A stretch of 64,000 nt of DNA from Steroidobacteraceae bacterium (lineage in GTDB: Bacteria; Pseudomonadota; Gammaproteobacteria; Steroidobacterales; Steroidobacteraceae), in the NCBI GenBank assembly GCA_025458905.1, contig JALORN010000004.1:120105-184104 (forward strand), given 5' to 3'. Positions 42,413 to 49,917 of the stretch are shown here, piece by piece. The translations under genes were made by a program, and so were the position numbers. Within the stretch, counting starts at the first letter, position 1. Every line of letters begins with the position of its first letter. The notes below the pieces were generated by a model that did no database searches, was not told where the DNA came from, and worked only from the letters and a program-made list of their open reading frames with translations.

Positions 42413-43363
42413 TCAGGCCGGGGACGGCGGCTGCACCGCGCTCAGCTCCGCGGGCGCGAGCGCATGCACGTCGGCGACCACCAGCGTGCCGGTGCCCTCG
42501 TTGGTGAACACCTCGGCGAGCAGGCCCTCGGGCGCCTTGTAGGAGATCACGTGCACGCGCCGCACGCCGCCGCGGATCGCATCCTCGATCGCCTTGGCCT
42601 TGGGCAGCATGCCATCGACGATGCTGCCGTCGTCGCGCAGCCGCTTCAGGCCCTGCAGGTCGGTGTAGGAGATGATCGACGTCGGGTCCTCGACCCGTTC
42701 CAGGATGCCGGGCGCGCCGGTGCAGAGCACCAGCTTCTCGGCATCGAGCGCCGCGCCGACCGCCGAGGCGATGGTGTCGGCGTTGATGTTGAGCAGCGTG
42801 CCCTGGTCGTCGCAGGAGAGCGGGCTGATCACCGGCATCAGGCCGTTGTCGAGCAGCTTGCGGATCACGCTCGGGTCGACGCGGTCGACGTCGCCGACGT
42901 AGCCGTAGTCGATGGTCTCGCCGTTGCTGGTGAGCTTGACCGGCGCGCGCTTGTGCGCGCGGATCAGCCCCGCGTCGACGCCGCTGATCCCGACCGCGTC
43001 GAGGTTCAGGTCGCGGCAGATCGCCAGGATGCGGGTGTTGATCAGGCCGTTCAGCACCATCGAGGTGACGTCGATCGAGCGCTGGTCGGTGACGCGCCGG
43101 CCCTCGACCATCCGCGTCGGCACCCCGAGCTGCTCGGTGATCTCGGTGAGCTGCGGCCCGCCGCCGTGCACGAACACGACCTTGACGCCGAAGTAGTGCA
43201 GGATCGCGATCTGCTCGATCAGCGCCCGCGTCGCCTCGAGGTCGCCGAACACCGCGCCGCCCGCCTTGATGACGAAGACCTTGCCCTTGAATAGGCGGAT
43301 GTAGGGCGCCGCGCTCTTCAACGCGCGGATCGCGGCGGCCTGGTCGGTACGGTGCATGATCAT
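42413..43363 (-). CDS. argB: N-acyl-L-glutamate kinase
   Basis: A 316-residue amino acid kinase. The ATG at 43363 has GGAG 6 nt upstream; an ATG at 43357 is also in frame. Motifs: VFVIKAGGAVFGD (phosphate-binding, about 30-42), VVFVHGGGPQLTEI (about 63) and the second nucleotide segment NINADTIASAVGAAL, plus GSIVDGMLPKAKA. It phosphorylates N-acetyl-glutamate, or N-succinyl-glutamate if the pathway is succinylated as argF' hints. No N-terminal or C-terminal acetyltransferase (NAGS) domain is fused, unlike Xanthomonas ArgB. A 27-nt copy of a dispersed repeat lies between it and argF'. It is part of the arg transcription unit. Confidence 0.95.
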   Translation of the reverse strand: MIMHRTDQAAAIRALKSAAPYIRLFKGKVFVIKAGGAVFGDLEATRALIEQIAILHYFGVKVVFVHGGGPQLTEITEQLGVPTRMVEGRRVTDQRSIDVTSMVLNGLINTRILAICRDLNLDAVGISGVDAGLIRAHKRAPVKLTSNGETIDYGYVGDVDRVDPSVIRKLLDNGLMPVISPLSCDDQGTLLNINADTIASAVGAALDAEKLVLCTGAPGILERVEDPTSIISYTDLQGLKRLRDDGSIVDGMLPKAKAIEDAIRGGVRRVHVISYKAPEGLLAEVFTNEGTGTLVVADVHALAPAELSAVQPPSPA

Positions 43364-43379
43364 CGTCGTCTCCGTCGTC

Positions 43380-43406
43380 GAAAAAGGGGTCGGATCTATT
43401 TTCTGG
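43380..43406. repeat. Half copy of a dispersed AAAAGGGG-type element
   Basis: In the 44-nt gap between argF' and argB lies AAAAGGGGTCGGATCTATTT followed by TCTGG. It matches, with two differences over 22 bases, the left arm of the inverted repeat at 51870-51952. A REP-like or miniature mobile element family is likely; it has landed inside the operon without breaking a gene. Confidence 0.6.
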
Positions 43407-43407
43407 A

Positions 43408-44403
43408 TCAGGCGAGCAGGCGGTGCAGCACGGCCATCTGCGCGGTGAGGCGGTTGTAGGCCTCGCGCTGCACGATGCTGCGCGGGCCGTCCAGCACCTC
43501 GTCGGCGACCGCGACGTTGCGCCGCACCGGCAGGCAGTGCATCAGGCGGCAGTCGGCCGCCGCGGTCTCGAACCAGCTGTTGCGCACGCACCAGTCGGTG
43601 AGCCCCGAGCGCAGCCTGGCGTCGGCGGCCGTGTCGCCGTAGTGGGCGGTGGAGCCCCACTCCTTGGCGTAGATCACCTGCGCGCCCTCGAGCGCCTCGG
43701 CGCGGTCGGAAGTCTCGCGCAGCGTGCCGCCGCTCGCCTCGGCCGCGGCGCGCGCCTTGTCCATGATTTGCGGCGGCAGCGCGAAGCCCTCGGGCCGCAG
43801 CACGGTGACGTCCATGCCGCGCATCGCCGCCATGTGCACCGTCGCGCAGGGCACGGCGATGGGGGTGACGCGCGGGTGGTTGACCCACGACAGCACGAAC
43901 TTGGCGCGCCGCGGCACGCCGACGTCGTCCATCGTCTTCCAGTCGGCGAGCGCCTGGCAGGGATGGTTGACCGCCGACTCCATGTTGATCAGCGGCTTCC
44001 CGACCACGGCGGCCATCGCCTTGAAGCTGGTCTCGGCCAGGTCGTGGGCGAGGTCCTTGCCGTCGGCGAAAGCCCGGATGCCGAGCGCGTCCGCATAGGA
44101 GGCGAGCACCGGTATGCCCTCGCGCACGTGCTCCGCCGCCGCGCCGTTCATCACCGCGCCGAGGCGCGTCTCCAGGTGCCAGGTGCCCTGGCCCGGCGTG
44201 ATCACGAACGAGCTGCCGCCGAGCCGCATCATCCCGACCTGGAACGACGACAGCGTCCGCAGCGAGGGGTTGAAGAACACGAGGCCGAGGATCTTGCCCG
44301 CGAGCGCGCGCGGCTCGGGATGCTGCTCGAGGCGCTTCGCGAGCGCGAGCAGGTCCACGATCTCGTCGCGGGAGAAGTCGGCCAGGTCGAGGAATCGTTT
44401 CAT
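43408..44403 (-). CDS. argF': N-acetyl/N-succinyl-ornithine carbamoyltransferase (ArgF' type)
   Basis: A 331-residue transcarbamylase of the AOTCase/SOTCase branch, not ordinary OTCase. Evidence is the carbamoyl-phosphate site FFNPSLRTLSSFQ (about 50), INMESAVNHPCQALADW (about 138) and MHCLPVRRNV (about 285) instead of the OTCase HCLPAxR form. The family acts on acylated ornithine, so deacylation occurs after citrulline formation. Aligned without gaps to my recollection of the Xanthomonas enzyme, the specificity residue Glu92 is Ala here (in NGAAAEH). Small residues at this place favour succinylornithine, and Bacteroides SOTCase has Pro. Which acyl group is used is therefore open, with succinyl somewhat favoured. 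It lies 26 nt downstream of argD. Confidence 0.92.
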   Translation of the reverse strand: MKRFLDLADFSRDEIVDLLALAKRLEQHPEPRALAGKILGLVFFNPSLRTLSSFQVGMMRLGGSSFVITPGQGTWHLETRLGAVMNGAAAEHVREGIPVLASYADALGIRAFADGKDLAHDLAETSFKAMAAVVGKPLINMESAVNHPCQALADWKTMDDVGVPRRAKFVLSWVNHPRVTPIAVPCATVHMAAMRGMDVTVLRPEGFALPPQIMDKARAAAEASGGTLRETSDRAEALEGAQVIYAKEWGSTAHYGDTAADARLRSGLTDWCVRNSWFETAAADCRLMHCLPVRRNVAVADEVLDGPRSIVQREAYNRLTAQMAVLHRLLA

Positions 44404-44429
44404 CAGGGTTCAGTCGCCGGTGCGCGCGA

Positions 44430-45596
44430 TCACAGCGCGGCGAGCGCCTCCCGCAACTGGTCCACGTGCTGTTCCTGCAGGATGTACGGCGGCAGCAGGC
44501 GCACCACGTTCGGGTCGCCGCTGGTGCCGGCGAGGATGCCGCGCTCCAGCAGGCCCTTCTGCACCTCCTTCGCCGGCCGGCGGGTCCGCAGGCCGTGCAG
44601 GAAGCCGGCGCCCTGGTGGCCGACGACCGGGCCCACGGTGCAGGTGTCGACGATGTACTTCGACACGCGCCGCACGTTCTCCAGCAAGCCCTCGGTCTCG
44701 ATCGCCTCGATCACCGCCTCGATCGCCGCACAGGCCATCGGGCCGCCGCCGAACGTCGTGCCGAGCCCCTCGAGCTTCAGCGCCGCCGTCACCCGCGGGT
44801 TCATCAGCAGCGCGGCGCAGGGGAAGCCGTTGCCGAGCGCCTTGGCAGTGGTGATCATGTCCGGTGCCACGCCGTACATGTTGGCGCCGAAGGCCCAGCC
44901 GCTGCGGCCGACGCCGATCTGCACCTCGTCGAAGACCAGCAGCGTGCCGGTCTCGTGGCAACGCTGGCGCAGCGCGGCCAGGAACTCGCGCCCCATGTCG
45001 AACGCGCCGCCGACGCCCTGCACCGGCTCGACGATCACCGCCGCGGTCAGCTCGGTCACGGTCCGCGCGATCGCCGCGACGTCGCGACGCGGCAGGTAGG
45101 CCACGTCGAACGGCGTCTTCGGGAACTCGTACCACTTGCCGACCGCGCCCCAGGTGACCGCACCCGCCGCGGCGGTGCGGCCGTGGAACGCGCCCTCGAC
45201 CGCGACGACCTGCGGCCGGCGCGTCATCCGGAACGCCATCTTCAGCGCGTTCTCGTTCGCCTCGGCACCGGAATTGACGAAGAACACGCTGTCGAAGCCG
45301 CTGCCGGCGAACTTCGCGAGGCGGGTCGCGGCGCGGGCGCGCACGTCCATCGGCACCGCGTTGCTCTGGAAGTTGCAGGCCTTCGCCTGCTCGGCGACGG
45401 CGCGCGTCCAGCCCGGGTGGCCGTAGCCGAGCGCCGCGACCGCATGCCCGCCGTAGAGGTCGAGGATGCGACGCCCGTCGCGCGTGTGCAGCCACACGCC
45501 TTCGGCGTGCACGACTTCCATGGGGTACTGCGCGAACACGGGGGCCAGGAAGTCCGGCGCTCCCGCGGGGGTCTGGGGCTTGATCTCAGCGTTCAT
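44430..45596 (-). CDS. argD: Acylornithine aminotransferase
   Basis: A 388-residue class III PLP enzyme of normal length. Key segments: LDLYGGHAVAALGYGHP, FVNSGAEANENALKMA (phosphate binding, about 108), EGAFHGRTAAAGA, LLVFDEVQIGVGRSG (about 220) and ITTAKALGNGFP with the PLP lysine (about 249). It converts N-acyl-glutamate semialdehyde to N-acylornithine. Enzymes of this family often accept both acetyl and succinyl substrates, so it gives no clue to the acyl group used. It sits 34 nt after argC and 26 nt before argF', in the expected metabolic order. The N-terminal sequence MNAEIKPQTP is unremarkable. Confidence 0.95.
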   Translation of the reverse strand: MNAEIKPQTPAGAPDFLAPVFAQYPMEVVHAEGVWLHTRDGRRILDLYGGHAVAALGYGHPGWTRAVAEQAKACNFQSNAVPMDVRARAATRLAKFAGSGFDSVFFVNSGAEANENALKMAFRMTRRPQVVAVEGAFHGRTAAAGAVTWGAVGKWYEFPKTPFDVAYLPRRDVAAIARTVTELTAAVIVEPVQGVGGAFDMGREFLAALRQRCHETGTLLVFDEVQIGVGRSGWAFGANMYGVAPDMITTAKALGNGFPCAALLMNPRVTAALKLEGLGTTFGGGPMACAAIEAVIEAIETEGLLENVRRVSKYIVDTCTVGPVVGHQGAGFLHGLRTRRPAKEVQKGLLERGILAGTSGDPNVVRLLPPYILQEQHVDQLREALAAL

Positions 45597-45630
45597 GGTC
45601 GAGGTTGCCTCGCGCGCCCGGGGCGCGGCT

Positions 45631-46743
45631 TCAGGTCCAGCCGGCCGCCGGCGCGGCCAGTCCCGCGGTCTCCGGCAGGCCGAAGAGTCGGTTCATCCAT
45701 TGCACGGCGCCGCCGGCCGCGCCCTTGTTCAGGTTGTCGACCACGCACATCACCGCGACCGTGCGGCCGTTGGCCGCGGCCGAGAGGTGCGCGTAGTTGC
45801 TGGCGACGATGTCCTTGACGCGCGGCGCGGCGTCGAGAACGCGCACGAACGACGCCCCGGCGTAGAACTCGCGCAGGCGTGCCAGCACGGTCGCCGTGTC
45901 GGTCGGCGCGGCGAGTTGCGCCTGCACCGTGACGTGGATGCCGCGCGCGAACGGGCCGGAGTGCGGCACGAAGGCGAAGTCCGCGTCGACGCCGCTCGCG
46001 GCCCTGGCGCAGGCGCGGATCTCCGGGATGTGGCGGTGCACGAGCGCGTTGTACGAATAGAGATCGCTGTGGCGCGTCGGGTGGTGCGTTCCCTCGACGG
46101 GCTTGCGGCCCGAGCCGGTGCTGCCCGTGACGCCCGAGACGAACAGCGTCGGCCCACCGGCGCCGGAACCCGCGCCCGAACCGCCAGCGCCCGCGTCGCT
46201 GCCGGCGGCGAGACCGGTGGCGAGCAGCGGCACCGCTGCGAGCAACGTCGCGGTCGCGAAGCAACCGGGGTGCGCCACGTGCGGCGTGGTCACCGCCTTC
46301 AGGTGCTCGGGCACCGCGCAGGTGAAGTCCTTGAGCCGCGCCGGCGCGCCGTGCTCGTGCTTGTAGACGGCCGCGTAGGCTTCCGCCGTGGAGTAGCGGT
46401 AGTCCGCCGAGATGTCGACCACCCGCGGCTTCGTGCCCTTCGCCTCGGCGCGCCTCAGCAATGTGTCGATCAGCGCGGCGCTGACGCCGTGCGGCGCGGC
46501 CGAGAACACCGCGCTGCGCGGCAGCGTCGAGACCTGCTGCTCGATCTCCGCCTGCGACAGGAAACGGGTGTCGCCGAGCACGGCGGCCAGGTGCGGGAAC
46601 GAGCGGCCGACCGGCTCGCCGGGCTGCGAGTCGGACATCACGCCGGCGAGCTGCAGGTTCGGGTGGCCCAGCACGAGCCGGATGACCTCGCCGGCGACGT
46701 AGCCGGTGCCGCCGAGCACCAGGGTGGGGATGCGCGCGTCCAT
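45631..46743 (-). CDS. argC: N-acyl-gamma-glutamyl-phosphate reductase
   Basis: A 370-residue enzyme. The Rossmann start LVLGGTGYVAGEVIRLVLGHP binds NADP. The catalytic Cys is in HPGCFATATLLAAVPL (about 161), and the later motif KPVEGTHHPTRHSD (about 213) is standard. A Gly/Ala/Ser-rich insert (GAGGSGAGSGAGG, about 183-196) lengthens a loop after the active-site helix and explains the size above the usual 310-350. It reduces N-acyl-glutamyl phosphate to the semialdehyde. The ATG shares one base with the stop of the upstream P-loop gene (TGATG), so the two are translationally coupled. It follows the pathway order argC-argD-argF'-argB-argH. Confidence 0.95.
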   Translation of the reverse strand: MDARIPTLVLGGTGYVAGEVIRLVLGHPNLQLAGVMSDSQPGEPVGRSFPHLAAVLGDTRFLSQAEIEQQVSTLPRSAVFSAAPHGVSAALIDTLLRRAEAKGTKPRVVDISADYRYSTAEAYAAVYKHEHGAPARLKDFTCAVPEHLKAVTTPHVAHPGCFATATLLAAVPLLATGLAAGSDAGAGGSGAGSGAGGPTLFVSGVTGSTGSGRKPVEGTHHPTRHSDLYSYNALVHRHIPEIRACARAASGVDADFAFVPHSGPFARGIHVTVQAQLAAPTDTATVLARLREFYAGASFVRVLDAAPRVKDIVASNYAHLSAAANGRTVAVMCVVDNLNKGAAGGAVQWMNRLFGLPETAGLAAPAAGWT

Positions 46744-47849
46744 CAGCCGTTGGCCGCCTTGGGCTGGCCCGCGGCGCCCGGCAGCGGGAACTTCTGGTCG
46801 AGGCCGATGGCCCTGATCACGCAGTCACCGAGGTCGGCGCCGCTGGTCATGGCGTTGAACGCCGGCACCTTCATCTGCTGCTCGATGATCTCGACGCCGA
46901 CCGCGTTGTCGGTCGAGGGGCCGGTGACCACGCAGGGCTCGACGCCGAAGCGCTCGCGCAGCAGCTTGACGCCGCCCCAGGCCGCGACCGGGTCGTTCGC
47001 CGAGAGCACGATGCCGGTCGACTGTGCCTGGCGGATGTCCTCGCAGTCGAGGATCGCATCGACGCCATAGGTGCCGAGGATGCCGTCGCCCAGCTCGTAG
47101 ACGATCACGTCCGGCTTCTTGGCCGCGAGCTCGGTCAGCATGGTCCGCGTCAGCGCAGGTCCCACCTTGCGCGTGGTCGTGATGATGCCGAGGTCGGTGA
47201 AGATCATGGAATTGCGCGCACCGGCGTCTTCCATCGCGAGGATGTCGCGGCGCAGCGAGACGCCGGTGGCCTTGAAGACGTCGACCGTCATGCCGCGATG
47301 GCGCATGCGGCTGACGATCGCGCAGGCGGCCGCGGTCTTGCCGGCTTCCATGCAGGTGCCCGCGAGCGCGACGATCGGCACGCCCTGGGTGTCGAGCGTG
47401 GCGTCCATGTCGAGCTTGCGGTAGCCGGCGCGCGCCGGCACGCCGATGCGCTCGCCGAGGTAGGGGAACTGCAGCACCACGCCGAGCACGCGGCAGTCGA
47501 ACGGCTTGCCCTTGTCGGGGTTCGCCGAGTCGCAGATGCCGAGCACGCCGCCGATGTTGAGCATCTGGATGACGTCGCCGGCCTCGAGCTTCGGCGGCAC
47601 GTGGCCGGAGAAGCCGAACAGCGCGCGGCGGTGGCCGAGCGCGCCCACGACGACGTCGCCCTTGTTGACCTTGGCCATGCGGCCGCTGGTCAGCTCGAGG
47701 GTGTTGTAGTTCGCCTTGCTGGTCAGCACCTCGACGACCACCACCACGCCCTCCTCGGACGGGATGTTGTCGGTGGCGATGCGGACCTCGTGGCCGAGGC
47801 CGCAGGCCTGGGTCACGGAGGCGATCTTGTCGACGACGATGGTCCTCAT
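46743..47849 (-). CDS. Unassigned BioD/CobQ-like P-loop protein embedded in the arg operon
   Basis: A 368-residue protein I do not recognise as a characterised enzyme. Residues about 1-150 are beta-rich (VVVVEVLTSKANYNTLEL, GDVVVGALGHRRALFG, VLGICDSANPDKGKP). Residues about 155-350 are a P-loop domain whose Walker A reads AGTCMEAGKTAAACAI (about 161-176), close in form to the GTDTEVGKT loop of dethiobiotin synthetase and relatives. Later motifs include DVFKATGVSLRRD, DVIVYELGDGILGTYG (Walker B-like) and VVTGPSTDNAVG. It has no signal peptide or membrane helix. Its start overlaps the argG stop by 4 nt and its stop overlaps the argC start by one, so it is translated strictly with arginine enzymes. 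Since no glutamate N-acyltransferase is seen in the cluster, an ATP-dependent or acyl-transfer role in the first step is a reasonable hypothesis; a regulatory role is possible. Confidence 0.7.
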   Translation of the reverse strand: MRTIVVDKIASVTQACGLGHEVRIATDNIPSEEGVVVVVEVLTSKANYNTLELTSGRMAKVNKGDVVVGALGHRRALFGFSGHVPPKLEAGDVIQMLNIGGVLGICDSANPDKGKPFDCRVLGVVLQFPYLGERIGVPARAGYRKLDMDATLDTQGVPIVALAGTCMEAGKTAAACAIVSRMRHRGMTVDVFKATGVSLRRDILAMEDAGARNSMIFTDLGIITTTRKVGPALTRTMLTELAAKKPDVIVYELGDGILGTYGVDAILDCEDIRQAQSTGIVLSANDPVAAWGGVKLLRERFGVEPCVVTGPSTDNAVGVEIIEQQMKVPAFNAMTSGADLGDCVIRAIGLDQKFPLPGAAGQPKAANG

Positions 47850-49057
47850 TTTCCGGCAGCCCTCTCACCCGCACGACGATGGAACACACCCGTGAGGCCG
47901 ACGATGCGCGAGAAGCCCAGCGCGTCGGCCGCGGTCCACTCGCCGGTCGCCTCGCCGTAGACGCCCTTGGAGGCGGCCATCAGCGAGTACGGCGACTCGA
48001 CACCCTCGATGAACAGCGAGCCGGCGCGCAGCAGCACGTTGACCTCGCCGGTGACGCGCTCCTGCGACTGCAGGAACAGCGCCTCGATGTCGCGGCACAC
48101 CGGGTCGAGCAGCTGCCCCTCGTGCACCCAGTCGCCGTACGGGCCGGCGAGCATCTCCTTGATGCGCTGCTGGCGGCCGGTGAGCACCAGCTTCTCGAGC
48201 TCGCGGTGCGCGACGATCAGCGTCTCGGCCGCGGGTGCCTCGAACGCGACCCGGCCCTTGGTGCCGATGATGGTGTCGCCCAGGTGGATGCCGCGGCCGA
48301 TGCCGAAGGGGCCGGCGATCTGCTCGAGCCGCTCGATCACCTCGACCGGCGCCAGGGTCTTGCCGTCGAGGCCGACCGGGATGCCCTTGTCGAAGTGGAT
48401 CTTGTGGTGCTGCGGGCTCGGCGGCCGCTCGAAGGCGTCCTTCGACAGCACCCAGGCGCTCTCGGGGATGCTGCCGGACGAGGTCAGCGTCTCCTTGCCG
48501 CCGATGGTCACGCCCCAGAGGCCGCGGTTGATGGAGTAGGCGGCGCCGAACGGTGGCACCGGGAGCTTGCGCGCCTGCAGGAACTCGAGCTCCTCCTGGC
48601 GCTTGAAGGCCTTGTCGCGCACCGGCGCGATGATCTCGAGCTCGGGCGCGAGCGTGCGCAGCGCGACCTCGAAGCGCACCTGGTCGTTGCCGGCTGCGGT
48701 GCAGCCGTGGGCGATGCTGCCGGTGCCGAGCTTGCGCGCCATCAGCGCGATGGTCTGCGCCTGCATCACGCGCTCGGCGCCGACGCACAGCGGGTAGAGC
48801 TGGCCGCGGCGCACGTTGCCCATGATCAGGAAGCGCAGAACCTGGTCGAAGTAGTCGGCGCGCGCGTCGACCTGGTGGTGCTCCACGGCGCCGAGCGCGA
48901 GCGCGCGCTCCCGCAGCGTCTTCGCGGCCGCGGCGTCGATGCCGCCGGTGTCGACCGTGACCGTGATGATCGGGCGGCCATAATTTTCCTTGAGCCAGGG
49001 CACCAGGAACGAGGTGTCGAGGCCGCCGGAATACGCTAGGACGATGGGCTGGGTCAT
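47846..49057 (-). CDS. argG: Argininosuccinate synthase
   Basis: A 403-residue enzyme of standard length. The PP-loop ATP motif AYSGGLDTSFLVPWL is at about 9-23. HGCTAAGNDQVRFE (about 117) and YSINRGLWGVTIGGKE (about 176) are the aspartate and citrulline binding segments, and VESPYSLMAASKGVYGE closes the C-terminal part. It condenses citrulline and aspartate with ATP to argininosuccinate. It is the first biosynthetic gene after argR (78-nt gap) and overlaps the P-loop gene by 4 nt (ATGA). Because argF' makes acyl-citrulline, a deacylase encoded elsewhere must act before this step. Confidence 0.97.
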   Translation of the reverse strand: MTQPIVLAYSGGLDTSFLVPWLKENYGRPIITVTVDTGGIDAAAAKTLRERALALGAVEHHQVDARADYFDQVLRFLIMGNVRRGQLYPLCVGAERVMQAQTIALMARKLGTGSIAHGCTAAGNDQVRFEVALRTLAPELEIIAPVRDKAFKRQEELEFLQARKLPVPPFGAAYSINRGLWGVTIGGKETLTSSGSIPESAWVLSKDAFERPPSPQHHKIHFDKGIPVGLDGKTLAPVEVIERLEQIAGPFGIGRGIHLGDTIIGTKGRVAFEAPAAETLIVAHRELEKLVLTGRQQRIKEMLAGPYGDWVHEGQLLDPVCRDIEALFLQSQERVTGEVNVLLRAGSLFIEGVESPYSLMAASKGVYGEATGEWTAADALGFSRIVGLTGVFHRRAGERAAGK

Positions 49058-49135
49058 GACGGATGCTCTGGGGAAGTACGAAAGGCCGGAAAGGACAGGA
49101 TTCGGTGGAACTTCGGGGGCGGGCCGCGCGGCCCG

Positions 49136-49588
49136 TCAGACGCGGAACAGGCCGCGGACGCGCTCGACGACCTGCGCCTGGGCGCGCGCGCTGTCGGTCG
49201 CGAGGAAGATGGTGTCGTCGCCGGAGATCGTGCCGACCACCTCGGGCCATTCGGCGCGGTCGATCGCGGCCGCGACGGTCTGCGCGGCGCCGACGGTGGT
49301 CCTGATCACGGTGAGCGAGGTGCCGGCCGTGGCGACGCTGCGCACGAAGGTCCGCAGTGTGTCGAAGTCGCCGTGGGTGCGGGCGTTGACGTCGTCGGGC
49401 GGCAGGTAGCGGCCGGCGGCCTTGAGCACGCCGAGGTCGCGCAGGTCGCGGCTGACCGAGGACTGGGTGACGTCGTGGCCCTGGCTGCGCAGCAGGCGCA
49501 CGAGCTCGTCCTGCTTGCGCACGGGCGAGCCGCGCAGGATGCGCAGGATGGCGTTGCGGCGCTCGGTCTGGAGGGCGTCAGCGTGCAT
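49136..49588 (-). CDS. argR: Arginine repressor
   Basis: A 150-residue ArgR/AhrC regulator from the ATG at 49588; an ATG at 49609 would add seven residues. Neither has a Shine-Dalgarno sequence, and both overlap the operator. The N-terminal winged helix shows RSQGHDVTQSSVSRDLRDLGVLKAAG (about 35-60). The C-terminal arginine-binding and hexamerisation domain has TVGAAQTVAAAIDRAEW and GTISGDDTIFLAT with the conserved GDDT. With arginine it should bind the palindrome at 49584-49618 and repress itself and the whole arg unit downstream. It is co-oriented with argG, which begins 78 nt after its stop. Confidence 0.95.
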   Translation of the reverse strand: MHADALQTERRNAILRILRGSPVRKQDELVRLLRSQGHDVTQSSVSRDLRDLGVLKAAGRYLPPDDVNARTHGDFDTLRTFVRSVATAGTSLTVIRTTVGAAQTVAAAIDRAEWPEVVGTISGDDTIFLATDSARAQAQVVERVRGLFRV

Positions 49589-49618
49589 AAATTTGCGCAA
49601 ATTATGCATATGTATGCA
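49584..49618. promoter_or_regulatory. ARG-box-like operator over the argR start
   Basis: A near-perfect 25-bp palindrome (49584-49608) has arms TGCATAAATTTGCG and its complement, offset by one base at the centre. It is followed at once by a second short palindrome, TGCATA-TG-TATGCA (49605-49618), sharing a half-site. AT-rich paired 18-bp boxes are the known targets of ArgR hexamers. The site covers both candidate argR start codons. Confidence 0.75.
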
Positions 49619-49917
49619 ACGTCGTCAAGGCCCTGCCGCCGCGGATGGTGCCCGGGTCGGGGGCCGGGGCGCTGGAGGCCCGCCCGCGGCCGGCGATGAC
49701 TGGCGCAGCGGATCCACCGGGCTGTCGGGACGCGATCCGGCGCGTCGTTGCGTCCGACCCGCCATCGCGTCCGGCCCGCGCGCCCGACCCGACCCGACCC
49801 GCCACGCCTCGTATCGACGCATGGCCGACGCCGTAGTAGGTTGCGCAACCCTAAACCACAGGCGGGCAGCCCGGCCGAGCGAGCCCGGGCGCAGGCGACG
49901 CCGGCGCGAGGGATCAC
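49619..49917. other. Divergent region between argR and an amidohydrolase gene
   Basis: Besides the operator at its left edge, this GC-rich stretch contains a short run of three GACCC repeats (about 49788-49802) and the perfect palindrome at 49839-49850. No gene is supported. Confidence 0.4.
49839..49850. promoter_or_regulatory. Palindrome upstream of the amidohydrolase gene
   Basis: GGTTGCGCAACC is a perfect 12-bp palindrome 67 nt before the ATG at 49918. A dimeric regulator site is possible; the surrounding bases CCTAAACC give no clear -10. Confidence 0.3.
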
